The notes: generated by a model not told the origin, from the letters alone. Shown: positions 1 through 5,714, counted from the stretch's first letter. The stretch: 5,998 nucleotides of DNA from Parcubacteria group bacterium CG11_big_fil_rev_8_21_14_0_20_41_14 (GCA_002787075.1 PCVT01000021.1:1439-7436); one strand, 5' to 3'. Program-made: numbers and translations.

Positions 1-62
1 TAATCTTATAATTAATCTTATATTTTAACTATATAAGATTATATATGATTATATAAGAAAAG
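1..62. repeat. AT-rich inverted and direct repeats downstream of fadD
   Basis: This stretch is almost pure A/T. The 10-mer TAATCTTATA occurs at 1-10 and 13-22, and its exact reverse complement lies at 32-41. Positions 13-23 and 31-41 can therefore form an 11-bp hairpin with a 7-base loop. A related ATATAAGA occurs at 31-38 and again at 51-58. The stretch lies just past the fadD stop codon. It could be a weak transcript end, a site for an AT-preferring DNA-binding protein, or ordinary AT-rich spacer. The stem has almost no G/C, so it is not a convincing intrinsic terminator. Confidence 0.5.
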
Positions 63-1787
63 TCAAGTGGATAAATACATCTCCAAAATCTTCTTCCTTT
101 TCAATTTCAAAGTCGGCGTAAGCAAATCATTCTCCTGGGAAAACTCCTGCTCCAACAGCCGGAAATCGCGCACTTGTTCGTATTCTGGGAAATGGTTTAA
201 CTGGGATTTAATTTCTTTTTCAAATAATTCTCGCACCCCATCTGCGTTCAGAATATCAGGAAAATGATATTCAATCCCCTTTTTCTCAGCCCATATGCGC
301 AATTCGGAAAAATCAGGCACCAGCAAGGCCTTAATGCTTTTCTGGTTATCACCATACACAAACGCCTGTAAAATATATGGATTGATTTCTAGTTCCTGTT
401 CAATCAAAACCGGAGCTATGTTCTTGCCGGTTGAGAGAACTATGATTTCTTTTTTGCGGCCCGTGATTTTCAAAAATCCATGATCATCAATTTTGCCAAG
501 GTCTCCGGTTGAAAACCATCCATTGTTATCAATTGACGCGCGGGTCGCGGCAACATCATCATAATATCCTTTCATCACAATATCGCCGCGCACTTTTACT
601 TCCCCATCTTCCGCGATTTTTACTTCAAGTCCTTTCAGAGGCAGCCCAACTGCGCCGAATTTATAATTATCAACCTTGTTCACCGCGATAATAGGCGAGG
701 TTTCTGTTAATCCATAACCCTCTATAATAAGAATGCCAATGTCTTCAAAAAACTGCATAATATCCGGGCTTAACGCGGACCCGCCAGAAATGGCAAACCG
801 CAATTTCCCGCCCAAAGAAGCGCGGATTTTTTTCAAGACAAGATCATCCAGAATATTATATATCTTATTATCAAATCCACGCAGTTCGCCTTTTCGGCGT
901 TTTGTTCCATAATCCAAAGCCCTTAAAAACAGCCATTGCTTGAGCTTGCTTCCACTGCGCGCTTTATCTTGTATAGCATCATATACTTTTTCAAACACCC
1001 GCGGCACGCTGATTAGAACCGTGGGTCCGGCTTTTTGGATATCATCTTTCATGGTGTCTTTGCTTCGCGCGTAATAGATTGCGGCACCGGACATAATGGG
1101 CACATAATATCCGGCAGTGCGCTCCAAAGCGTGCGAGAGTGGCAGGAATGATAAAAAGCGATCACTCGGGCCGATGTGCACATAGCTCTTTGCGCCTTTG
1201 ACATTGGAGAGAATGTTACGATGCGTAAGTTCCACGCCTTTTGGCATGCCTGTGGTGCCTGATGTATGGATGATGGTGTGCGTATCTTGCTCATCAACTG
1301 ATGAATCTTGCCTATCTGATTGAGAAGCTCCATCAAATAATTTCTTAAATGCTGATACTTTGCCTGTTTCTTCAACTCTGGTTTCATCAACATCCAGGAC
1401 TATGATTTTTTCCACAGCCAAATCAAGAACATCTTTTTTATATGCCTTGAAAAATTCCTGCTCAATAATAAGCCATTTGGATTTGGTGTGCTCAACAATA
1501 TATTTGATGTACTCTGATTGATAGGTGGTGTGGATGGGCACGTTTATGATGCCAAGACGCGCGCAGGCCAAATCAATAATCGCCCATTCAGGGCTGTTGG
1601 TTACCATGAACGCGATTTTGTCGCCTTTTAATAATCCATTCCGAGCAAAAGATGAAGCCAAAACATCTACCTTTTTGAGCAACAGGGCATATGATATTGT
1701 TTGGTATTGATTGTTTTCAAGATATCCCAGCGCTTGATTCTGGGGATATTTTTCAGCGGTCTCTCTGAATTTTGCGTATATGGTCAT
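63..1787 (-). CDS. Long-chain acyl-CoA synthetase (AMP-forming fatty-acid-CoA ligase, FadD/ACSL type)
   Basis: The product activates fatty acids to acyl-CoA through an acyl-adenylate (ATP + fatty acid + CoA). It is about 574 residues from the chosen start, close to the usual 550-650 of the long-chain group. Motifs in order, numbered from Met at 1787: the nucleotide-binding loop TSGTTGMPKG at 175-184, EGYGLTET at 356-363 (adenylate binding), GWFSTGD at 423-429, the hinge region ITGRKKEIIVLSTGKN at about 441-456, and a C-terminal LTPTLKLKR whose Lys near 561 fits the catalytic lysine. No signal peptide or membrane segment is evident, so it is probably cytosolic or peripheral. The frame stays open to 1853, but that extension overlaps the terminator after proB and encodes an unrelated hydrophobic stretch, so MTIYAKF is preferred. 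No Shine-Dalgarno is seen; a TATAGT box 7 bases upstream suggests leaderless translation. The stop is TGA. The exact acyl substrate cannot be read from sequence. Confidence 0.93.
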   Translation of the reverse strand: MTIYAKFRETAEKYPQNQALGYLENNQYQTISYALLLKKVDVLASSFARNGLLKGDKIAFMVTNSPEWAIIDLACARLGIINVPIHTTYQSEYIKYIVEHTKSKWLIIEQEFFKAYKKDVLDLAVEKIIVLDVDETRVEETGKVSAFKKLFDGASQSDRQDSSVDEQDTHTIIHTSGTTGMPKGVELTHRNILSNVKGAKSYVHIGPSDRFLSFLPLSHALERTAGYYVPIMSGAAIYYARSKDTMKDDIQKAGPTVLISVPRVFEKVYDAIQDKARSGSKLKQWLFLRALDYGTKRRKGELRGFDNKIYNILDDLVLKKIRASLGGKLRFAISGGSALSPDIMQFFEDIGILIIEGYGLTETSPIIAVNKVDNYKFGAVGLPLKGLEVKIAEDGEVKVRGDIVMKGYYDDVAATRASIDNNGWFSTGDLGKIDDHGFLKITGRKKEIIVLSTGKNIAPVLIEQELEINPYILQAFVYGDNQKSIKALLVPDFSELRIWAEKKGIEYHFPDILNADGVRELFEKEIKSQLNHFPEYEQVRDFRLLEQEFSQENDLLTPTLKLKRKKILEMYLST

Positions 1788-1794
1788 ATTGGTA

Positions 1795-1823
1795 ACTATA
1801 CTATGTTTTGGGTAAAAAAAGAA
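1795..1823 (-). promoter_or_regulatory. Possible promoter of the acyl-CoA synthetase gene
   Basis: On the minus strand a TATAGT hexamer (1795-1800; five of six matches to TATAAT) ends 7 bases before the preferred ATG at 1787. With a 17-bp spacer the -35 position (1818-1823) reads TTCTTT, a poor match. A separate promoter is expected because a terminator lies just upstream. The spacing would put the start of transcription at or next to the A of ATG, giving a leaderless mRNA and explaining the missing ribosome-binding site. This is inferred from position and one good box only. Confidence 0.35.
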
Positions 1824-1834
1824 GCCCGCAATTA

Positions 1835-1872
1835 GCAAATAAAACAGGCACACAGCTTGGCTGTATGCCTGT
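1835..1872 (-). terminator. Intrinsic terminator after proB
   Basis: Read on the minus strand, ACAGGCATACAGC, a CAA loop and GCTGTGTGCCTGT form a 13-bp stem (1844-1872) with a single G-U wobble, followed by TTTTATTT. The wobble is a C-A mismatch on the plus strand and the T-run follows only on the minus strand, so the element works leftward. It begins 25 bases past the proB stop codon and closes the proline cluster before the acyl-CoA synthetase gene. Confidence 0.87.
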
Positions 1873-1896
1873 GAATTTACCCATTAATCTCAACAC

Positions 1897-3060
1897 CTAG
1901 CTGAAAACGAAATAATCGTAATGAATAACGATTTTCTCGCCTCCGGGCGTACGCGTTCCAGCGCTGTTTTTGGCGCGCTCCGCCAAAATGGCGTCTCGCA
2001 ATTCATCAGCGCCCATGCGCACCTGGCCTTTACCAAGAACAGTTCCATCCATGTCAAGAACTTCCACTACATCCCCTTCTGTAAATGTTTCCTTTTTTTC
2101 TGGATTCTGTTCTTCGCCACCCAAGGATTCAACTCCGCGCAAAAGAATTGAAGCAACATGCTTCTTGCGCAAGCGGTCAGCCAAAAAAGTACTTACAGAA
2201 ATCCTGCCTGTGACAGCCGCCCCGGCGCTGATCCATATTTTCTTGCGTGAAAGTTTTCTTCCGTGCACTGGAAACAAAGTCCCGACATTCTCGTCTTGCG
2301 CGGCAATGCGGGTAATAACTTTATCCTCATACCCGCTCGCAATGCGCATTGGAATGCCAAGCTTGGTGATAAGGTCAGCTGCCTCAATCTTGCTTAACAT
2401 TCCGCCTTTGCTTACCACCCCCTCTTTTTTCTTTCGAGGATGAGCCAGCGCGCGCACTGATTCGGGATTTTCAACTTGCTTGATAAGCTTACCTCCTTCG
2501 TCAGGATGTTTATCCAAAAGGCCAGGCACATCTGTTAATGTCAAAAGCAAATCCGCGTCTATCATAGCGCTTACCATGCAAGCTAATTGGTCGTTATCTG
2601 AAAAATCCAATTCCTCGGTTGAGAGCACGTCATTCTCGTTAAAAATAGGGACAATTCCCAACCTAACCAAATTTTCCACGACCGTGCGCAGGCTTACATA
2701 GCGCTTTCTGTCCGCGAAATCCGCGCGCGTAACCAATAGTTGCGCGGCCTCAATAGGCGGATTTTGCTTCTCAAACATGCGCCGATATACGCGCATCAAG
2801 CGCGGCTGGCCCACTGCCGCCAGAATCTGCTCGCGAAGAAGATCAGGGTCTTGCTGGTCTGGAACCAAAGAAAACGGGCCAATCAGCGTTTTAGCTGACC
2901 GACCCGATGCTACAGCTCCAGAAGAAACTAGCACAACTTGCTTGCCTGATTTCAGCAATTCAGCAACCTGCACGGCAATGCTCTCAATCATGATCTGATT
3001 GAGCTGCATCTGCTTATCGGTAAGCAGTTGTGATCCGATTTTTATTACTAGTTTCTTCAT
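1897..3060 (-). CDS. proB: Glutamate 5-kinase with C-terminal PUA domain
   Basis: First enzyme of proline synthesis: ATP-dependent phosphorylation of L-glutamate to glutamyl-5-phosphate, in the cytosol, usually working closely with ProA because the product is labile. The protein has 387 residues, slightly longer than the 367 of E. coli ProB. The amino-acid kinase domain (about 1-260) shows VIKIGSQLLT with Lys7, SSGAVASGR at 46-54, the glutamate-binding NENDVLSTEELDFSDND at 141-157, LTDVPGLL at 175-182 and GGMLSK at 219-224 with the conserved Lys224. A PUA domain follows (about 273-365, from KKIWISAGAAVTG), with an acidic/lysine-rich insertion (EEQNPEKKE, near 316-324) not typical of the family. 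The start is the ATG at 3060; upstream there is only a purine stretch AGAAAGAAG, too distant to be a convincing ribosome-binding site. The stop is TAG. Third gene of the proC-proA-proB array, 274 bp after proA, so it may have its own regulation. Confidence 0.96.
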   Translation of the reverse strand: MKKLVIKIGSQLLTDKQMQLNQIMIESIAVQVAELLKSGKQVVLVSSGAVASGRSAKTLIGPFSLVPDQQDPDLLREQILAAVGQPRLMRVYRRMFEKQNPPIEAAQLLVTRADFADRKRYVSLRTVVENLVRLGIVPIFNENDVLSTEELDFSDNDQLACMVSAMIDADLLLTLTDVPGLLDKHPDEGGKLIKQVENPESVRALAHPRKKKEGVVSKGGMLSKIEAADLITKLGIPMRIASGYEDKVITRIAAQDENVGTLFPVHGRKLSRKKIWISAGAAVTGRISVSTFLADRLRKKHVASILLRGVESLGGEEQNPEKKETFTEGDVVEVLDMDGTVLGKGQVRMGADELRDAILAERAKNSAGTRTPGGEKIVIHYDYFVFS

Positions 3061-3137
3061 ATTAAATTTAGCTTCTTTCTAGGAATAAACATGCGGCCTT
3101 CTGAAATACGACAATGTTCTGCCAGAGAACAATCCTG

Positions 3138-3172
3138 CCGAGATGGACATACGGCCCCAGGTGGTCATACGG
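3138..3172 (-). repeat. Short diverged tandem repeat in the proA-proB spacer
   Basis: On the minus strand two adjacent units share CCGTATG, then A/T, then CCA, C/T, CT: one unit at 3172-3155 (ending CCTGGGG), the next at 3154-3138 (ending TCTCGG). The period is 18 bases. A weaker third relative, CCGCATGTTTATT, lies at 3096-3084. The 18-base period would keep a reading frame, but no protein family was recognised in any frame. Confidence 0.6.
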
Positions 3173-3183
3173 AAGATATTCGG

Positions 3184-3233
3184 CGGCTCCGGTTCTTTAG
3201 CCGGAGCCAAGGCGCACGAGGTTAATTCCTCGG
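3184..3233. repeat. Pair of GC-rich hairpins in the proA-proB spacer
   Basis: Two neighbouring inverted repeats: an exact 8-bp GC-rich stem with an 8-base loop (3185-3208) and an exact 5-bp stem with a 6-base loop (3217-3232). Neither is followed by a T-run on either strand, so they do not look like intrinsic terminators. In a proA-proB co-transcript they would fold in the spacer and might stabilise or process the mRNA; that role is inference. Confidence 0.6.
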
Positions 3234-3272
3234 TTATTTAGACTTTGCTGAAAAGAAACCCAAATACCCTGT

Positions 3273-3304
3273 TTTTTGAAGTTGTTTTGCTTGTGCTTCA
3301 AAAA
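3273..3304. repeat. AT-rich inverted repeat downstream of proA
   Basis: TTTTTGAAG at 3273-3281 is the exact reverse complement of CTTCAAAAA at 3296-3304, giving a 9-bp stem with a 14-base loop. It starts about 30 bases after the proA stop. The T- and A-runs are part of the stem and no separate T-run follows, so termination activity is doubtful; it could protect a 3' end. Confidence 0.45.
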
Positions 3305-3334
3305 GCCCGCTCAGAGTTGTGAACAAATACCGTT

Positions 3335-4591
3335 TCATTCACGAACTTGCCCATCCCCCTCAATAACCCATTTATATGTAGTTAGCTCATTAGTTCCCAT
3401 AGGGCCCCGGGCATGCAGCTTTTGAGTACTAATGCCGATCTCGCCCCCTAATCCGAACACTGAGCCATCAGTAAACCTAGTGGAAGCATTCGCATACACG
3501 CATGCCGCATCAATTTCAGAAAAAAATCTTTGAATTGATTTTGTATTATTTGAAATAATCGCCTCCGAGTGCCCGGATCCGCATGTATTGATATGCTTGA
3601 TTGCTTCATTAATTGAGCCAACAATCTTTATTGACATCTTTAAAGACAAAAACTCTGTGCCAAAATCTTTTTTTGATGCTTTTTTCAATTGTTTGTAATT
3701 GTATAATTTGAGAATGCAAAAACTTTGCGCATCAGCGCGTACCTCAACATTGCTATTTTTGAAAACTTTGCAGAATAACGACAAAAACTTTTTTGCAATA
3801 TCTTTATGGATGACCAAAGTATCCAATGCATTGCACACGCTTGGACGCTGTGTCTTTGCATTGTGCACAATTGAAACTGCTATATTGACATCAGATCCCT
3901 TGTCTATATACGCATGGCATACTCCTGCTCCGGTTTCTATAGATGGCATGCGCGCGTTCATGCGCACAAAATCAATAAGCCCCCTTCCACCGCGAGGAAT
4001 AACAATATCAATATACTTATCCATGGCCAAGACTTGGCGCACTGTATCCCTGTCTTTTGCGTCAATATATAAAATACAATCTTTAGGCAATCCTGCTTTT
4101 ACCAGGCTTTTTTGTATAATGCGCGCCAGCACCCTATTTGACTCACTGCTTTCTCTACCGCCTTTAAGAACAGCCGCGTTGCCTGATTTTACGCATAAGA
4201 CAGCAACATCTATAGTAACATTAGGTCTGGATTCATAAATAACAGCGATAACGCCTATAGGCACTCGTATTTTAGAAATCTTAAGCCCATTTTTCAATAC
4301 GCGCTTTTCAATTGTCTCATGAATAACATCTTGTATGGCGGCAATAGAGCGAACATCGCGCGCCATTGATTGAATTTGTTCCCGGGTCAATCTTAAGCGA
4401 TCCAACATTGGATCATGCGAATCCATTTTTTTGCAGTCGCGCGCGTTAGCGCGCAAAATAGCGTCATAATCGCTCTCAAGCATGCGCGCCAATATAAGCA
4501 AAAAATTTTTTCTCGCTTTTTCCCTAGACACGCCCAATAAGCGTGATGCCTCATAAACTTTTTTTAAATTATTTTCAAGCAGTAAAGGCAT
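3335..4591 (-). CDS. proA: Glutamate-5-semialdehyde dehydrogenase (gamma-glutamyl phosphate reductase)
   Basis: Second step of proline synthesis: NADPH-dependent reduction of glutamyl-5-phosphate to glutamate-5-semialdehyde, which cyclises to pyrroline-5-carboxylate. The protein is 418 residues, essentially the E. coli length (417), so it is intact. It belongs to the aldehyde dehydrogenase superfamily. Visible signatures: PIGVIAVIYESRPNVT at 111-126, GNAAVLKGGRE at 137-147, IPRGGRGLI at 198-206, the catalytic Cys253 in QRPSVCNALDTL, the family signature AIKHINTCGSGHSEAI at 330-345, and the C-terminal FGLGGEIGISTQKLHARGPMG at 379-399. The start ATG at 4591 lies 9 bp after the proC stop codon. 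No Shine-Dalgarno is present in the short gap, so translation probably depends on ribosomes finishing proC. The stop is TGA. The gene is co-directional with proC and almost certainly co-transcribed with it; proB follows after a 274-bp spacer. Confidence 0.97.
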   Translation of the reverse strand: MPLLLENNLKKVYEASRLLGVSREKARKNFLLILARMLESDYDAILRANARDCKKMDSHDPMLDRLRLTREQIQSMARDVRSIAAIQDVIHETIEKRVLKNGLKISKIRVPIGVIAVIYESRPNVTIDVAVLCVKSGNAAVLKGGRESSESNRVLARIIQKSLVKAGLPKDCILYIDAKDRDTVRQVLAMDKYIDIVIPRGGRGLIDFVRMNARMPSIETGAGVCHAYIDKGSDVNIAVSIVHNAKTQRPSVCNALDTLVIHKDIAKKFLSLFCKVFKNSNVEVRADAQSFCILKLYNYKQLKKASKKDFGTEFLSLKMSIKIVGSINEAIKHINTCGSGHSEAIISNNTKSIQRFFSEIDAACVYANASTRFTDGSVFGLGGEIGISTQKLHARGPMGTNELTTYKWVIEGDGQVRE

Positions 4592-4600
4592 AAAACATTA

Positions 4601-5407
4601 TTATTGCGATAACTTTTTTGAACGATTATATGCGGCGCGCACTGCATGCGCTATGATTGCGCTGAATTTGTCTTTTTTAAATGAATTAAAAGCCGCCTCA
4701 GTGGTGCCGCGTTTTGACGCGACTTTGGCGCGCATTGCTTCAGGAGTTTCGCCTGATTCTTTTATCGCATTTATGGCGCCATCAAAAGTTTGCGCCACAA
4801 TTCTTTCGGCCTGCGAACGAGTAAACCCTATTTTTTCCGCTTCGCGAATAAGATATTCCATAAATAAATATACATACCCCGGGCCGCTTCCACTAATAGC
4901 AGTTGCGGCATCAAGCAATGATTCTTGCGACACACATTCTATTGCGCCGAAAGACGAGAATATGGAGCCAATGACCTTTTGTTCTTTTGGCGATGATAAA
5001 AAACCAATTTTATATACGGTCATTGCCGCACCCACGCGTGCCGCCAAATTCGGCATGGCGCGCACTACGCGCTCATGGCCCAAACATCGGCGCAATCGCT
5101 GCAAAGTAATGCCAGCCATAATTGAAAGCACGATTGATTTTTTGCATACGGATGATTTGATCTGGGTGCCAAGCATATCAAAATCCTGGGGTTTAATTGC
5201 AAGCAAAATATAATCGCACAAAGAAACAATCTCTCGCGCGTTTTTGGAGCGAACTCCATAGCGCTTTGAAAAAGCATGGGCGCACTCTTCATCGCGATCG
5301 CATATAAAAATTTGCCCAGGGCGCGCAACCTTCTTGTTTATCAAATTTTCACACAATGCAGTCCCCATGACCCCGGCGCCAATGATGCCAAATGTTGTTG
5401 ATTTCAT
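4601..5407 (-). CDS. proC: Pyrroline-5-carboxylate reductase
   Basis: Final step of proline synthesis: NAD(P)H-dependent reduction of pyrroline-5-carboxylate to L-proline in the cytosol. From the preferred start the protein has 268 residues, matching the family (about 260-280). The N-terminal Rossmann fold shows GIIGAGVMG at 7-15; further motifs are LLAIKPQD near 68-75, SIMAGI at 95-100, RAMPN at 116-120, and the C-terminal dimerisation region with AISGSGPGYVYLFMEYL at 170-186 and VASKRGTTEAAF at 229-240. The last is usually SPGGTT or SKGGTT, so the Arg is a small departure. The frame is open to an ATG at 5425, but that ATG lies in the T-run of a terminator-like hairpin and would add six residues before the usual MKxxxFGIIG start, so 5407 is chosen. 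A 10-bp palindrome, GGTTATAACC, lies at 5410-5419 just before the start; no clear Shine-Dalgarno is present. First gene of the proC-proA-proB array. Confidence 0.95.
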   Translation of the reverse strand: MKSTTFGIIGAGVMGTALCENLINKKVARPGQIFICDRDEECAHAFSKRYGVRSKNAREIVSLCDYILLAIKPQDFDMLGTQIKSSVCKKSIVLSIMAGITLQRLRRCLGHERVVRAMPNLAARVGAAMTVYKIGFLSSPKEQKVIGSIFSSFGAIECVSQESLLDAATAISGSGPGYVYLFMEYLIREAEKIGFTRSQAERIVAQTFDGAINAIKESGETPEAMRAKVASKRGTTEAAFNSFKKDKFSAIIAHAVRAAYNRSKKLSQ

Positions 5408-5409
5408 AT

Positions 5410-5419
5410 GGTTATAACC
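5410..5419. promoter_or_regulatory. 10-bp palindrome immediately before proC
   Basis: GGTTATAACC is a perfect palindrome ending 2 bases from the preferred proC start codon (5407). It contains TATAAC, which resembles a -10 box, but no acceptable -35 lies at the right distance. It could be an operator half-site pair, a promoter -10 for a leaderless proC transcript, or chance. Confidence 0.25.
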
Positions 5420-5423
5420 TAGC

Positions 5424-5466
5424 ATAAAAATAAAGAGAGGAAAAGCACCGCTTCTTCTCCTCTCTT
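5424..5466 (-). terminator. Terminator-like hairpin in front of proC (insulator or attenuator)
   Basis: On the minus strand AAGAGAGG (5466-5459) pairs with CCTCTCTT (5440-5433), and inside it AGAAGC (5455-5450) pairs with GCTTTT (5446-5441), with a 3-base bulge and a 3-base loop. The stem is followed by TATTTTTAT. The T-run exists only leftward, so it acts on transcripts heading into proC. The T-run ends 16 bases before the proC ATG. It may stop read-through from the upstream CYTH gene, or be a conditional terminator in the proC leader. Confidence 0.7.
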
Positions 5467-5495
5467 ACACAGAACCGAAAGTTAGGTTTCTAATA

Positions 5496-5524
5496 TTGAT
5501 GAACGGCGAAAAAACGGGTAATAT
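5496..5524 (+). promoter_or_regulatory. Promoter of the tRNA-Pro gene
   Basis: TTGATG at 5496-5501 (four of six matches to TTGACA) and TAATAT at 5519-5524 (four of six to TATAAT) are separated by exactly 17 bp. Transcription would begin near 5531, about 10 bases before the mature tRNA 5' end, leaving a short leader for RNase P to remove. Spacing and position fit a sigma-70-type promoter. Confidence 0.65.
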
Positions 5525-5541
5525 GAAGCAAACTTTTAGAT

Positions 5542-5621
5542 CGGAGCGTGGCGCAGCCCGGTAGCGCACCTGCTTCGGGAGCAGGGGGTCGCGGCGGGTT
5601 CAAATCCCGTCGCTCCGACCA
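5542..5621 (+). tRNA. tRNA-Pro (anticodon CGG), CCA encoded
   Basis: Full cloverleaf: acceptor stem CGGAGCG (5542-5548) pairs perfectly with CGCTCCG (5611-5617); the D-arm is GCGC/GCGC (5551-5554, 5564-5567); anticodon stem CCTGC/GCAGG (5569-5573, 5581-5585) encloses the loop TTCGGGA with anticodon CGG at 5576-5578, which reads CCG (proline). G at the position 3' of the anticodon is typical of tRNA-Pro. The T-arm is GCGGG/CCCGT around TTCAAAT (5594-5610), with a first G-U pair as in E. coli tRNA-Pro. A73 is followed by encoded CCA at 5619-5621. The variable region (5586-5593, GGGTCGCG) has 8 bases where E. coli tRNA-Pro has 5, so the gene is 80 rather than 77 bases. It lies divergently next to proC and has its own promoter and terminator. 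Confidence 0.96.
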
Positions 5622-5627
5622 TTCATG

Positions 5628-5683
5628 GGGCTATATAACCTATGTGTCATAAAACAACACAAAAAGGATATAGCCCTTTTTTT
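5628..5683 (+). terminator. Intrinsic terminator of the tRNA-Pro gene
   Basis: GGGCTATAT (5628-5636) pairs with ATATAGCCC (5668-5676), followed directly by seven T residues (5677-5683). The long loop contains a second small stem, TGTGT (5643-5647) with ACACA (5657-5661). The T-run is only on the rightward side. The element starts 7 bases after the tRNA CCA end. On the minus strand no T-run follows the hairpin, so it is not evidently bidirectional. Confidence 0.82.
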
Positions 5684-5714
5684 ATATAAAAAAGACAAAC
5701 ATCAACTGCTTCTC

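Larger units (their letters stand above)
3061..3334 (-). other. Structured intergenic region between proA and proB (possible proB leader RNA)
   Basis: These 274 bases separate two genes that are often adjacent or overlapping. By hand count 3091-3240 is 53% GC, against 23% in 3061-3090 and 39% in 3241-3334. The island holds a perfect 8-bp stem (GGCTCCGG 3185-3192 with CCGGAGCC 3201-3208), a 5-bp stem (CGAGG 3217-3221 with CCTCG 3228-3232), a 6-bp stem (TGTTCT 3115-3120 with AGAACA 3126-3131), and a diverged tandem repeat of about 18 bases starting CCGTATG on the minus strand (3155-3172 and 3138-3154). Short open frames exist in both directions, including a minus-strand frame open from 3237 to 3079 with an ATG at 3168 (29 codons), but none is recognised. 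It may be a structured 5' leader of proB, a dispersed repeat element, or remnant coding sequence. No known riboswitch consensus was recognised. Confidence 0.5.

Noticed and set aside
1788..1853. N-terminal extension of the acyl-CoA synthetase by 22 residues to an ATG at 1853, with a hydrophobic stretch resembling a signal anchor.
   Set aside because: It overlaps the proB terminator stem and T-run, has no ribosome-binding site, and the family usually starts near MTIYAKF. The hydrophobic residues come from translating the terminator region.
1970..2443. Plus-strand open frame of 157 codons opposite proB.
   Set aside because: It is antisense to a gene with full ProB motifs, has a Ser/Pro/Arg-rich translation without recognisable domains, and has no upstream signals.
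3699..4238. Plus-strand open frame of 179 codons opposite proA.
   Set aside because: It lies wholly within a confident ProA gene on the other strand and its translation shows no family resemblance.
4653..5213. Plus-strand open frame of 186 codons opposite proC.
   Set aside because: It is antisense to confident proC coding sequence, with no recognisable domain and no plausible start signals.
5408..5425. Start of proC at the ATG at 5425 (six extra residues).
   Set aside because: That ATG lies in the T-run of the terminator-like hairpin; the Rossmann motif is placed normally from the ATG at 5407.
5408..5541. T-box riboswitch in front of proC responding to the nearby tRNA-Pro.
   Set aside because: The conserved AGGGTGGNACCGCG T-box core and the stem I elements are not present.
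5678..5693. TTTTTTATATAAAAAA-type palindrome as a terminator for the CYTH-like gene.
   Set aside because: The stem is only A/T and no separate T-run follows on the minus strand; it is better explained as the T-run of the tRNA terminator plus a neighbouring A-run.
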